From Sipunculus nudus (lineage: Eukaryota; Annelida; Sipuncula; Golfingiida; Sipunculidae), in the NCBI GenBank assembly GCA_026874595.1, contig CM049322.1, positions 39,428,840 through 39,492,839 on the forward strand: a stretch of 64,000 bases of DNA, written 5' to 3'. This document shows positions 1 through 12,408 of the stretch, one piece after another. The translations under genes were made by a program, and so were the position numbers. Every line of letters begins with the position of its first letter. Position 1 is the stretch's first letter. Under the pieces are notes generated by a model that worked only from the letters and a program-made list of their open reading frames with translations, had not been told where the DNA came from and made no database searches.

Positions 1-1075
1 ATTTTACCAAGTTGTAAAAACATTCCAGAAAGATTTCACTTCTTTATAGACCGGGAATCTGTTAATAATATAATGTTTGAATATTGATAATATTCTTGTG
101 TGTAACCATGATTGTGAGCATTTCATCCTTTTAAAAAGTTTATACTGAAAAAAACCTGGAGCTTTAATTCATTTGTGCATGTATATAGACATCGAAATAT
201 TTTCCTTCAATCTTCTCTTTGTAACAGTATATCTTCATTGCTTTTTATATCCATGACGGTTGATGGATTTTTAAACTTATTAAGTGGTTAGATTATACTT
301 TACTGGAACTTAAGGGGCTTATCATTTTCTTGCCCTGTTAAATATTAAAGTTGTTCACATAGCATTTTGTTTTTCCATTCCTATATAATTAAGTGTGTCA
401 ATAAGCTTGGCACTATTGACATTAAGGGCGGCAAAAAGTGCAGTTGCTGGACAAACACGTACTGCGTACATGGGAACTCTATCATGGGATCTCTCTCTCC
501 CCATCTAGACCAATTCGGTTCTGTACGTTTCCAAACTGTCGACGTGAGTGGCGTTCCAGATAATTAAGGTTAATGCCATCATATATGTTTTCGATAATTC
601 TGTGCCGTCATCACGTAAGATATCATAAGTTTTATTCAAGCTCTGTACCAAGTGTGGTATATAACTTTTTTATTGGTACATTAACAGTTATTAAACCCTA
701 ATACTTCATTCATAACTGTTATTTTAACGCAACAAGATATAGTTAGATTAATTTCCTCATATCTCAGGAGTGGTTTATTGTATCGACCTGAAATTTTACA
801 TATACCTCAACATTGAATAGCTTCGTAGTAAACAAAACAGGTTGACACCCTACAATCACATATTCGTAAAATGAATCTTATTCCGATATTTTACATGTCC
901 AAAAGGCTTTGGTAATTTTATCTCGTGCACAGGGATGCTGGAGCCACCTATAGGACAGTTTCCATGAATCCGTTAATGAGCGTGCTGGAGGGAGGGCCAC
1001 GGTTGTTACTTGTTCCTTGTCATATAGTCCTTCGCCCTAGTGCAATAAGAACGTTAATGATATTAGGCAACATAT

Positions 1076-1078
<3 letters not shown>
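1..1078. other. Non-coding stretch, nothing recognised
   Basis: AT-rich sequence with only short chance reading frames. I see no splice-flanked coding segment, repeat or RNA gene here. Confidence 0.5.

Positions 1079-1140
<62 letters not shown>
1079..1140. repeat. GA dinucleotide microsatellite
   Basis: Nearly uninterrupted GA repeats with one C interruption near the right end. The short reading frame across it encodes an Arg-Glu run and is an artefact of the repeat. Confidence 0.95.
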
Positions 1141-1379
1141 AACCCTCGCTTTATTTAGGATTAGAAATCAATTCGTGACATATAGTCCATGGTGACTCTG
1201 GATTCTGGCATTATTTTCTCTATATATTACAAGCTGTTACAATACAAAGGAATTATGTATCTAGATTCAAATAAATGAAATAAGCTCAAATAATCAGATA
1301 TATTTTCCTAAATTAACATTTGTTAATCCACGAGCCCCCATTTTGTTACGAAGGCAAATTGTTCAGGAGAAAATATTGG

Positions 1380-1452
1380 GCTTATCCGGAATTCGAACCC
1401 ATGTCGGTGGCGTACAAGTCCGGCCTACCAACCGCTTCGCTAGAAAAGCAGC
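1380..1452 (-). repeat. tRNA-related SINE-like or tRNA pseudogene segment
   Basis: Read on the minus strand, this segment has TAGCGAAGCGGTTGG, close to a pol III A box. About 35 bases later it has GGGTTCGAATTCC, close to a B box. The spacing suits a tRNA head. The T stem does not pair fully and no acceptor stem is evident, so a working tRNA is unlikely. A tRNA-derived SINE head or a tRNA pseudogene fits better. No tail or target duplication was identified. Confidence 0.4.
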
Positions 1453-3479
1453 TTTCACTAGCGAAGACAGTTCGGTCCGCTTTTATGTCACCCCGTAACA
1501 AAATGGACATATTAAAATCTACATGTCTTGTAGGCCAAAAAAAGGTATGGTTCTCAGGCACTGTTAATCTGAACGAAAACCATTATGTTCGAAATTGATT
1601 TCCGTAAAACAGGTCGCGAGTCAATATCGCAACATATACAAATTGGTTGTTACTTTCAACTCACAGCTGAAATTGCCTTAACGAGGAATGGTGTTCCTCA
1701 CGAAATAACCAAATGACACAGGTGTCCTTGACTGAACAATTCAATTTTTTTGTAGCTACTTTCCTGATTCATATATACTCTTGTCTTCCAGCTGTTCAAA
1801 TATATTAAATTAAGCAACATATGTGTCAACAGTTATTGCGAATATTTAATTAATGTTAGCAAATTATGTGCGGGTTCTGTTAAAAGAACAAGTGAACATA
1901 TAATTAACCTCGAAACTGGCCGTTAATTCAAGCTCCAGAATGAATACTTTGCGGACGTGACAATTATGCGCGTGAACATGTAAATTGATAAAAGACTTGT
2001 TAGTAATTTCTGCTTATTCATTTATAATTTTGTTAAATTCAAATCATAAGATGTAATTTAAAGTCCTTATATGTTTAGGTTGAGTGATAACGGAAAGTGA
2101 ATTACAGGAAATGTATTAGTATACCTGCGCTGTATCTTATTTTAATGTATTTAACTTGTCGATTGCGGTTGCGAATAAAGTGAGATATAAAATATTACAG
2201 AGGGCCGATTCCCTTCATACCGTGCGGTCACAGTGCTGATCTGATGTGTCATCCGAAAAATAAAACCGGCTCTTATTGCGACATGCTCTACAAGCCGATT
2301 TTGTTGGACTGGGTTGCACGGGATTCCCGCTAAATTGCATATGTCACATAAGGGACACACGTATGTGCTTCGAGTTAACCCAGATTCTTTGCCTCAGCGA
2401 CTGAAAAAAACGTATATATAATCAAAAGGAATCGAAATATGATTATACATATCAGCTAATTGAGAATCGGCTCATTTAAAATGAAATCTCGTCTAGACGT
2501 ATTGAAAATCTGCCAGGGCGAGATCACAATCCCCATCTCGCCGAAGCGAAAGGCACCGTCGCAATTTCCCGCTGCTGCAACAGGTTTAAAAGAAATCAGG
2601 CTTGAGACCAAACGTATGCAACCGCATACCTCGATCAGCGTAAAATGAATCATCGTGGAAGATATATAGCCTTATGTTTGGTTACTATAAAACCAGCATT
2701 TATTGGCAGATCCTACGTGGTTAGTATCGTTTCTTTTTTCGGAAGAAGCATGTTTACCCCAACCCCCCCCCCCCTTCCAAATACAGAGGGTAAGATTACT
2801 GCATTCGGGACTATTTGTCTCTATTCGGTCTGCGTAGATGTAAGTCTGTTTGGCCGGAACCGTAACATTTGTTGCATACATTACCTTTTGATACTGTGGT
2901 TCGATACTTTTTACCGCTAGTACTCGAACTGGGGCTGTTTGGAATAACCCATTTTTCAAAATTGGCGATCCTCATATTTACCTATTACAATGACGGCATC
3001 CAGGGAACAAATCATGTAAACCAAAATTTTGCCAGTAAAAATTATAGTTATACTGACAAATTATTTTGAAAAATTGCGCAGGAAACACACATTATAAATT
3101 AGTTCCTGTTTGATTACTATAATAACCTAGACATCCTGTTATTATAACTTAAATTCTGTTAACTGTGTACTAAAAGGTTGCAGCGATAAACACCTCACCA
3201 CTTAATTAGTTGAAATTTGAAACTTTTACAACAAGTAGATCTCTTCAATATCACGGTTCTCTTCGAAGTCGATTCAGATCCGAAGTTTCGAATATAGGAT
3301 TCGCAGGTCTTAAAATACTTTTTGAGGGTATGTGTTTATTCCTTTCGCTTGGGTGTGTATACAACTAAATCATGAACGGAATCTTTTCACTGATTTCAGG
3401 AATAGACCAATACTGAATCGATTAAATTTTGGTGTTGTTCCGCCACATGATCCAGATCCATTCAGTCATGGAAGACAAG
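1453..3479. other. Non-coding stretch, nothing recognised
   Basis: Mostly AT-rich with a somewhat GC-richer patch at 2200-2660 and a short poly-C near 2765. The 2456-2653 segment is open on both strands, which argues against either being a selected gene. Confidence 0.4.
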
Positions 3480-4353
3480 AAATAAGCTCAAGCTGAACAG
3501 CGAGAAGACAGCGGTTATGCTCTTTGCATCAAAACACAACCAGGGTCAAATTGAGAACTTTTCTATGAAAGTGGGTGGTTCCGTTGTCGCAGCTAAATCA
3601 CACGTGAAGAATCTTGCAGTGACTTATTACTGGGCCATTACCATGGAAAGACATGTTAACAACATCTGCCGTTCAGCGTTCACTGAACTTCGTAATATTA
3701 GTCGCATCAGACGGTACCTGACCAATGATGCTACCAGATCTTTGATGAATGGACTAGTAAAATCCAAGTTGGATTATTGTAATATGCTTCTGCAAGGATT
3801 GCCAAACACACTGATTAATAAAATGCAACGCGTTCAGAATACATCATCCAGAATCATCACTAGAACATGACGTCATAGTTACATTTCTCCGGTTCTGGAG
3901 TACTTGCATTTGTTGCCTATTCAGAGCAGACTTGACTTAAAGATACTGATATGTACTTACAAGGCCCTAAATGGCCAGGCCCAATGATATGTTCGTGATA
4001 TGCTTAGTGTGTATTCTCCAACCAGAAAGCTGAGGTCACAAAACTCTCTCACTTTAGTCTCTCCACGTGTTAGAACTGCTATTTATGGCAATAAATGTTT
4101 TAGTTGGAGTCCATCTAGTCTGTGGAACAACTTACCATTCCATGTCAGAAACTCCAGTTCAGTTGAAACTTTTTAATACTCTTTTAAGACACATTTATTT
4201 TGAGCATACTACAAAGAGTCTTAATCTTTTTATTAACTGTTCTAGGTAGATTTCTTTTATGATTTCTTTTATGTAAAGTGCTTTTGAACGTACTTAATGT
4301 ATGAAAAGAGCGTTATATAAATGTGGTTCATAATAATAATAATAATAATAATC
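3480..4353 (+). mobile_element. L2/CR1-type LINE, 5'-truncated 3' end
   Basis: The translation matches the C-terminal end of an L2/CR1-clade non-LTR reverse transcriptase. Visible motifs in order are KLKLNSEKTAVMLF near 3485, then KSKLDYCNMLL and MQRVQN near 3760-3840. After a stop at 3868 come ALNGQAQ, LRSQNSLT and SLWNNLPFHVRNSSSVETF up to about 4170. Stop codons and a frame change break the reading. The polymerase core and endonuclease are missing, as is usual for 5'-truncated LINE copies. The copy ends with an ATAA repeat tail at 4329-4353, typical of L2-like 3' ends. It is dead, and it lies just upstream of the first transporter gene. Confidence 0.85.
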
Positions 4354-4990
4354 CAAGAACATCATCAAGGAATATTAAAAAATGTAGAGTCCCTTATGCA
4401 AGAATGAACCTCGCAATATTAGTGAATATGTGAAGTGAATAACAGAGTTTTGGATTGGTTAGAAAGCATATTATCAGTTAACTGTTCCTTCGTCAGATGA
4501 CAGCAGGGCGCGGGTCTGTTGTCCCTCTCTTGTTGATCATTATACGTATCCCATCTGTTTAACTGACGTGTAAGTCCCCCTTTGGGAGTGCATGGAACCT
4601 TAGTCCTCAGATAGACAGAGATAAATGGTGTCAGGTGGGTCAATGAAATCTTTGCCTTGCTTGTAAAGTTGCTTTCGTCGGTGCTTGTCTCTTTTCCCTA
4701 CCTTTGTTATTTACAACTTAATCGTACTTTTATTCTTTTATTACTGGAAATTTTATTTACAGTAACCAGGCTTCGCCTTCTTCCGTGTATAGCACTTACA
4801 TGCTTATAAATACCTGTATCTTAAAAATCACTTTTTAATACAAGTTACATAGTTTTTTACAGTATGGGTGATAAAAACTGCATCAGAACATAATAGTTAT
4901 TGACCTCAGATGACTTTCAGTTACATTTATATTTTAGTAGCAAGCCAGTCCCAGAGAGGAAACACTGTATATAACACTGTTTAAAGTGTA
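4354..4990. other. Upstream flank of first transporter gene, no feature recognised
   Basis: Non-coding sequence between the LINE tail and the first exon of the transporter gene. A promoter is expected here, but no TATA box or initiator can be called with confidence. Confidence 0.35.
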
Positions 4991-7073
4991 ATGTTGACGC
5001 ATGGGTTGAATATGACGTCACACAAGAATGGGAAGAAAGAGGAACCAAATGAACCACTTCATGCATGGGTTGCACTTCTAGGTATGTACAGAACTCAAGC
5101 AACACACACCCTTTTTCTCTCTCACACACATACACACTCACAAAAACTAATTGTTAAACGTTTTTAGCGGTCAAAATATTACGATCGAGCGGGCCGTAAT
5201 TTTAAACCACTTTTATCGAGACACATTATATGGAGTGTTTAAATTTACAGGAAGGGTGAAAAAACATGCGACAGTTTTTAATTTGATGTTTATTAACAAC
5301 ACAGGCTTAAAGACGAACATAATTTTAATTACACATTTATTGATGAAAGTGTTGCTTCCGTGGTTTAGGGGTAGAGTAAAATATATTAATTTTATTTATT
5401 TTACATGGATTGTACAACCAGCTATAATAACTAATAAGAGGCACTCTCAAAGGCTCGGGTGATGTTGTTTGGTAGTCGGTACAGGTGGACACGAATATAG
5501 AGTAGATCGTGAGTTCGAAACTTAGCCGAGCCGGTGAGATTTATCAGGTTTGGCCCCGACCAAGGATGATCTATCTACAAGATTAATGATCCCAACACTT
5601 TTATTTCACTCACTAACGAGTGCGCCATGGGGGGGGGGGGGGGTCCTCGGTGTAATGACCCAGCAATGGGGATGACACGCACCCAGGATCCACTTGAGTA
5701 GTACATTGAGCCTGTTTGACACGCGGATTATGGTGTATAAGCCACTGTCACGTGGTCCTAAACCCGAATTGAATTCTGCAGATGTACATAGAACATCGTA
5801 CAAAGCAAGCATTCAAATTGGAAACGAATATCTAAACCAAAAAAGAAATTAATAAAAACGTTGTATTATTATACGTGTATTTAGTTCTTAAATAAAAGTT
5901 TCATCTCACGGATAAAACGATCTAAAAATGTCTTATAATTGAGTTTAATCTGGATTTTGTCCTTCTTACTCTTCTCCGGGAGTTTGTAAGGATTTTCACA
6001 TCAATAACCTTGCAAAAATGAATGTAACCTCAAGCGAGAATCTAAAAAAATAACTAGAGTTCAAAATATCTACCTTCCTCTATATGAAAAGTATGTGTAG
6101 TTCTTTTTTAAACTATATGAAAAAAAAGACAAGATTTCTTTTTCAAAACAGGTACAGTTAAACGTGTACAGACGCATGCTGAAGAAATAAATATTTAAAG
6201 AGTCATACGGCATAAATCTTAATGGCATACCCAGAATACAAGTTACTGTTTGTATATTATTTCTGTTTGACAGGCATTTCATTATCCTATGCAATTTCGA
6301 ATGGGACACTGAGGTCGTTCGGACTGATATATGTAGAACTGTTGGATCAGTTCCAGGAAGGCCCCGTGAGGACCAGCCTGATTTTGACTGTGTCAGCAAT
6401 AGTTGCTACCGTGCTAGGTAATAGTTCCTAGTGTTTAATTAATATGATCCCAAAAATTATAATTGAGAAAAGAACTCTTAGTGAAATGACGGAATTCATT
6501 CGATGCTCTTAAATTGTACTCTTTGTTTAGAAAAACTTATTTCGTCCGCAATATCTCTTTAACTGTACAATACGTATTTGCCCTTTCTGAGGTTTAACCA
6601 CGGGCGTCCTGAGTGAGCACGTGACCGCTCGTTGTATGGTGATACCCTCAGGTGTCATAGCAAGTCTCGGTTTCCTTGGAGCAGCATTTGCACCCAATCT
6701 GACGATCGTCATTGTCGGCTATAGTATAAGTGCTGGTATAGAGAAATATTCGCATACATGAGTTTACATGATATTATCAGTTTTAAAGCCTAAGATTGAA
6801 CACTAATATTTCTGTGCTGTTTTTGTTTTTTTTTTTTTTGTTTCGCTTTAATTTTAGCGGATAGTGGTTGTACACGAAGTTTTCTTGAATTCAATATAAA
6901 ACTGAGTTTTCATTTAACCATTCACTATCGTAAAATCGTTTTTGTCGTCTGTTTAAACTTAATTTTTTTATTTTTGTCCCTGTGTCAATTAATAAATAGA
7001 CCTATCAAATATTTAAGTAAGACATTATTAAGAATACGTCATGTGTTAACATATTATGTGGCTTAGACCCTTA

Positions 7074-7110
<37 letters not shown>

Positions 7111-8656
7111 GTTATAAGTATTTTGCGTGTTTAACAGGACTCTGTGATGGGCTTTGCTATGTTTATTGGTTTCGGATGGTGAACCTATATTTCACAAAGT
7201 GGCGAGGACTTGCAAACGGGATTGCAAATGCCGGGGGAAGTTTTGGGTCCTTGTTATTTCCCCTCCTGTTCCGTGCCTGGATCGACAAGTATTCCGTCAA
7301 GGGGCTGTTTGTTATTTGTGCCGGGCTCTTGTTAAACATATCAGTTGGCGGTGCCCTGCTTAGACCAGCGAAAACTGAGCGTAGGAAGAAATATGAAAAA
7401 AGGCATTTAAAAAAAGAGATAAGTAATAAAGCATACAGGGATGAGACTATGCCTTATTCTTCAGGACTGGGAACAAGTAAGCCAACGCAAAAGGATGGGT
7501 TAGATTATAAAAGTCAAGAAGCAAAATCTGTGAGATCTCCAAATGAAAGAATCACCATTTCTATTATCCAGGTTGATATTGGAGTTACGAACACAATAAG
7601 CAACTGCCAAGAAAATAAGGTTTCAGGAAAAAGAAAACCCAAAATACCCTTTAAAGCATTGTTTAAAATTCATTTTTTCTTCCTTGTTATGCAATGGGTG
7701 ATTGGGTTTATTTGTCTATATGGCCCTTTAGCGTACCTCCCTGCTTATACAGCCGACGAAAACATTGGCCAAACACCGATGATGATGTGTGTCATAGGGG
7801 CCATTGACCTTTGTGCCAGATGCATTGTGGGATTTATGGACGATAGAACCACGCTTCCAAGGCGCCTCCTAGTGGCAACTGGTTTCTTTATTTCTGGTAC
7901 GGCAACCCTCATGCTTCCGATATTCAGGTCATACACATACTTTGTGGTATACAGCGTTATCTTTGGAGCATCTTGTGGTAGCTTTTTGGTACAAGCCGGT
8001 CCCCTGACTGTTGAAATTCTTGGTATGGAAAATGTCGGCGCTGGAATGGGAATTTTCTGTATTACTTATGGAATAGCAAACGGCATCCAGCCACTCATAT
8101 TTGGTAGGTATATTAGCTACATGTACAAATTAAATCTTGTTTAACTAAAAATATAATTAAATGAGCCTAAACGTCAGCTCATCGATGGAATTAACATCTT
8201 TATGTTATAGTGGAACGGTATGAACTTTTATATATTCCAGGCATACTGAAACGTAGTACAAACGGTTCAACTTGTATAAAAAGGAACAACTTTTAAGTAT
8301 AGTACATGAACTCATGTAAAAAAATCTGACTGAAAGATTTCCCGACCACTCAGTGTCATTGGTCGCCGGCAGATAGCACAAGTGCGGTCGAAAGGAATAT
8401 TTTCCTTCCTGCCAAACGGTCATACGTAACAGAATGATCAGATATTCATTAACAATTACGTTTGCATGCGCGAAGTGAAAACATTTTTTCTTTTTTTGCA
8501 GGTTTTATCAAAGAAACCACCCTGTCATATTCCCTTGGATTTCTGCTGGTTGGCGGAGCAAACATATTCAGTTCTTTTATCGCAGTTGTACAGCAGTGGC
8601 TTTCTGTCAGGGGTAACAGGAAAGTTTACAAAATGGAACCGAAAGGGTTACAATAG
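4991..8656 (+). CDS. SLC16/monocarboxylate-transporter-like membrane transporter, complete five-exon gene
   Basis: Coding exons: 4991 (or 5012)-5081, 6274-6417, 6592-6735, 7138-8103 and 8502-8656. All four introns are GT-AG and phase 1. With the start at 5012 the protein is 492 residues, a usual MCT length; the in-frame ATG at 4991 adds seven, and a stop lies in frame just upstream at 4982. The MFS/SLC16 signature YFTKWRGLANGIANAGGSFG is at residues 137-156. AIDLCAR carries an Asp-Arg pair (about 343 and 347) at the position of the TM8 pair known to be needed for substrate and proton coupling in MCTs. A charged cytoplasmic loop (about 195-296) separates the two six-helix halves. The N-terminal segment reads EPLHAW, not the usual DGGWGW-type motif. 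The substrate cannot be read from the sequence. It is a paralogue of the gene starting at 59954. Confidence 0.9.
5455..5822 (+). repeat. SINE-like repeat in intron 1 of the transporter gene
   Basis: The segment opens with a weak A-box-like TGGTAGTCGGT and has a B-box-like GAGTTCGAAACT near 5512, as in a tRNA-derived SINE head. A GC-richer body follows, holding a 15-base poly-G run at 5629-5643 and a tail ending near GCATTCAAATTGGAAA. Composition differs from the AT-rich intron. Boundaries are approximate, and I did not find a second copy in the window. Confidence 0.4.
7072..7109. repeat. TA microsatellite in transporter intron 3
   Basis: Pure TA repeat about 28 bases upstream of exon 4 of the first transporter gene, where the polypyrimidine tract would normally lie. 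The exon 4 acceptor is TTTAACAG. Confidence 0.9.
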
Positions 8657-8695
8657 GGAAAAAATGATGTTTTTATCTGATTCACATGCCGAGGG

Positions 8696-8701
8696 AATAA
8701 A
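8696..8701 (+). promoter_or_regulatory. Polyadenylation signal AATAAA of first transporter gene
   Basis: A canonical hexamer 40 bases after the TAG stop codon. It gives a very short 3' UTR if used. AATAAA occurs often in AT-rich DNA, so the assignment rests on position. Confidence 0.5.
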
Positions 8702-9163
8702 ACAGGTTCCGACCTTTGGACTCTACAAAAGAGCAGGTCACGCATATAATTAACATCTGGCCTTCCAATGGTTCACTAGGGAATCGGAAACCCTTTCGAT
8801 CCCCTTTGATGCTATGATTATTATAAAAAGTGGAACCCGTTGCACGGGGAAAATCTTGGACGTTATGGGTCAGTTATAGGAGTCCCCGAGAGCAACAAGC
8901 CATTGAGTGTTTATCTAAAATATTAACCTTTTTAATAAACAAGTTGGAAAGAGACAAAGCAACAATCTCTGGAAAAAATATATTATTTCCCCATCTAGCG
9001 GATTTATGGTAGAATGACTTAAAATCTCTAATAGTTACTAGTTTGGCTTTCTCCGTGAAAGGATAAGGATCCATACTTCGCAACGATGACGTCACATATA
9101 TGCGGGGGGGTTCCTAATGAGGTAATCTGTTGAGAACTGCGGTAGTCAGAATTCAGCAGTATA

Positions 9164-9195
<32 letters not shown>

Positions 9196-12069
9196 TTCTT
9201 GTATGTGATTTTTACCAAGTTACAAGAGGAGATTAACATCATATCCTTAAACCATAATCATTGACATTAATGAATCTTTTCCTTGTATCATTTGCATTTA
9301 TATTGTCGTGAAAGTTTATTTATGAACTCACCATTGACAATCATTTCTGTGAAACACAAATAATGTTTAAGCAGGCATTTTCAAAGCTCCTAACATGATA
9401 TTGTTACAATAACATTAAACTGATGCCTTTCACTGGTGGATATTAGTGAATATTGGTTCATTTGTTATCCATGTATTTTATTCGGATTCTGTATAGCTTA
9501 AATCCTATAAAATTTCCAAATGGATGTATGAATGCTATGTTTCTATTACATATTTAAAGTATTTTATCTGCTTGTGAAAATATTATTATGGATAAAATTT
9601 ATTGTTTCTGATTATTTTTGCAATTTCATTTTTGTATATTGAAACATCTTCAAGATGGTTACCATTGACCTCTGAGATCAGGCTTTTGGTAATATTTCAT
9701 GATTCATTTGTACACTTGTAATGATTATTTATCGATTCTTATAATTTAGGACATGCTAAATTTAATTCCATTGGAATAGAAGTTTGAATATTTCTGCTTT
9801 GACTTGTTTTTTTAAGGTAAATATGTTGCGTTTTTTTACCACATTTCCATTATACCTTCTTCATTTTTTTTTGTTCGTTTAAACTATCAGTTGTAGTTAG
9901 TATATCATTTAATTATTAATTAATCTATCCTGCTCTAAGTTTAGAATTTCGGCGGGGTCCAAAGAAAGAGTTACTCTGCTATAAACCTTGCTGATACACG
10001 CCCCAATGCCACCAAAAACTCATTACCCCATACAACTCGCCCTTAAAGAAACATTTCCCTTATTTCTCGATCCCAGTTTCCCGAAATCGCTCATTGGACT
10101 GCCGTTTGGCAAACATTCTAAATCCTAGATGTCTTAGGTGAAAAAAAATGGGTATACCGCTAGTCATTGAAACGAATTCAATTGAATTAAGTATAAAAAC
10201 GCTGTCATGATTTTAATTGAGACTTATTTTTTAAATCTTATTAAACAAGTACATGTTGTGGCTACTGTATCTTATATCGTTATTAGAACAACAAGATCAT
10301 CAGTAGTTTACATAAAATTTATTTGCACCATGTAAATCATAAAGGAACATTCAACAATAGTACCTGATACCACAAAATTATTTTCTGAGTCAAATTTCTT
10401 CACTCATCATGATCACGTTCAACAAGTGGGTATTTAATGGAAATGTATTATGTGAATAGGTAATGATATGGTGAAATTCTAGTTGAGAATTGAATGACAT
10501 ATTACGTTAAAACATCAACAAAGAGAAAACTAGAACAGCGATTAAAAAAATGAGCATCAATCAAGAAATTGTGAATTATTTAAAAGATTTTAAATCTTTA
10601 ACTTCCAAATGAAGATGACTAATAATGAAAATGCAATGACAAGGCAACACCATAATTAATGCTAATTACAGCAATTGTACTAACTTTCATAGGCACAGGG
10701 TTAGAACATTTTAAGGGCCCATATGACAACCGACTGTTCTTTCCTTGGGCGTGTACTTTGTAAAGAAACCACCCGCACTGTTGTACTTTTTTTCTGTCGC
10801 GAACTCATTATATTAAGTAATTAAACATATATGTTAAATAGGAAAACAATACGGCAATAAAAGGTGTGTTCAAAAGTTGTTTTACACTTGGATGACTTAC
10901 TCTTGATGCCAAAAAAATAATCCGCAGATCTGAATTTGGTTTTCGTGTCTCAAAAATTACGAATGTTTGTAAAACGGATACGCGATTGAACACAGTGTTT
11001 TCATGGAAATGATCTCTGACCATATATATCTGAAGTTAAATCGTTCGCAGTCATCATATTATGGTAATGTTTGAACACATAAGGCATCTTAATATTGATA
11101 GGGGTGAAGGTAAAATGGATTTGATGAAATGAACATTGTTATTATTTAAGAAATACTTTGGAATGTTTTCATTTTCTCGCAGACTCCTTGAGTTAACGTA
11201 ATATCATTGTATCTTTTCCCGTAAATGTGGCCAACTTGAGGCCAAAAATGCATTTTCCTAGTGTGTCTGTGAAATGCGCAACAAAAGGCCCTGCTGAATT
11301 ATATCTTTTCAAATAAAGTTTGAAACCTGGAGCAATGCACATTTGATGGGCGACAACATGGGTGCAAAAGATTACTTCAGGTAAGTTTGTCTGCAAAAGA
11401 AGTATAGAATTACAGATTAAGAATACAATTATAAAAGCCTCAATGCATCAATGCGGTATAAGAACATTTTTTTTTCTTTTAAGAGCAGAAATTTAAGAAG
11501 AATGTAGATTTTATGTAAAATGAAATTCCTTGACTTATTTATCTCAGTAACTTATGTATATTTCGTTATAATTGTAAATATTAATATTTCTGATGTCATC
11601 TTGTTGTACAACGGTAAAGGCGGACTGCCAAAACTTGCTTGAGACTACATTCCTCTCAAGGACACAAAAATCTAGCATATGACCCTGGTAAACAGGTACA
11701 GCTACACACCTCTGTAACACAACTATTGTAAAATACCAAAGGGGTGTCCAGTTAACCGCATAGTATATAGTATTTGTTACAAGCAGTAAACAAATTAGAT
11801 ATCCACAAAATTCTTTTTACACATACATATCTCTGGTTATTTTGTGCTTTATTCATCGATATACTTATACACTTTATCTTTATCGTGAAGTCGGGATTCG
11901 GGTGGAATAAATGGTCTGGCACTTGATTTTCTTCCCGACTCCTCGGATATCAGCACGAAAGAAACAAAGTATGCATTGTACATCTCTTGACCTCCATTCC
12001 AACTTAATTAAATTGAAAGCCAAACGAGAAACATAATAAAAGTTCATAAAAAAATGCATCAATGCATTA
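8702..12069. other. Non-coding stretch with TG microsatellite at 9169-9196
   Basis: AT-rich with no convincing exon. A TG repeat lies at 9169-9196. The 3' flank of the transporter gene occupies the first part. No mobile-element coding remnant was recognised. Confidence 0.45.
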
Positions 12070-12118
12070 ATGTCACCGTCCGCAGGATTTGTGCTCACTG
12101 CGTGGCACTCATCAGGTG
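12070..12118 (-). ncRNA. Hammerhead-ribozyme-like motif, degenerate
   Basis: On the minus strand the order is that of a type I hammerhead with a very short helix III. GTCAC is one side of helix I, followed by the core CTGATGA. A helix II of GTGC pairs with GCAC around a ten-base loop, then AAA stands where GAAA is expected. Next come a three-base-pair hairpin TCC-TGC-GGA, a C at the cleavage position, and GGTGAC, which pairs back with the first strand. The G of GAAA is missing and the A-U pair closing helix III is reversed, so self-cleavage is doubtful. Hammerheads of this form are known from Penelope-like elements and retrozymes. Confidence 0.4.
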
Positions 12119-12204
12119 ACTGAATGGTGTTGGTTCGTGTTTGTTCATGTATTGGTGCGTGTGCGCATACATCGATATACAAATAAATATATAAGCATAC
12201 ACAC

Positions 12205-12366
12205 ATATATGGATGAAAATGGTATACACAGAAAATACTTTTCTGTATACCCTTTCCACTTATATACAATGAACCAGCATGGCCATTCATACATCTATAT
12301 ACTAACTTATATAAATATATAAACATACAAACATATAAAGAAGGAATTGGTATACACAGAAAGACG
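12205..12366. repeat. Fragments of the mosaic inverted-repeat element
   Basis: The motif GGTATACACAGAAAA is followed at once by its inverse CTTTTCTGTATACC at 12220-12254. A third copy, GGTATACACAGAAAG, is at 12351-12365. The same arm occurs in the elements at 29345-29740 and 37785-38010. The last copy directly abuts the 5' end of the Tx1-type LINE. Confidence 0.6.
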
Positions 12367-12408
12367 TTGCGTACGCTCTCGCTAATTTTGACTATTTCTA
12401 TATTTATT

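Noticed and set aside
925-1158. Reading frame with Arg-Glu repeat
   Set aside because: Produced by the GA microsatellite; no splice sites or family similarity.
1380-1452. Functional tRNA gene
   Set aside because: A and B boxes are present, but the T stem mispairs and no acceptor stem forms; kept only as a tRNA-related repeat.
2456-2653. Frames open on both strands in a GC-richer patch
   Set aside because: Overlapping opposite frames, short, no recognisable protein; probably compositional.
5151-5462. 103-residue plus-strand frame
   Set aside because: Lies in intron 1 of the transporter gene, AT-rich, no family match and no splice context.
6070-6399. Minus-strand frame of 109 residues
   Set aside because: Shadow of transporter exon 2, which has correct splice sites and a clear paralogue.
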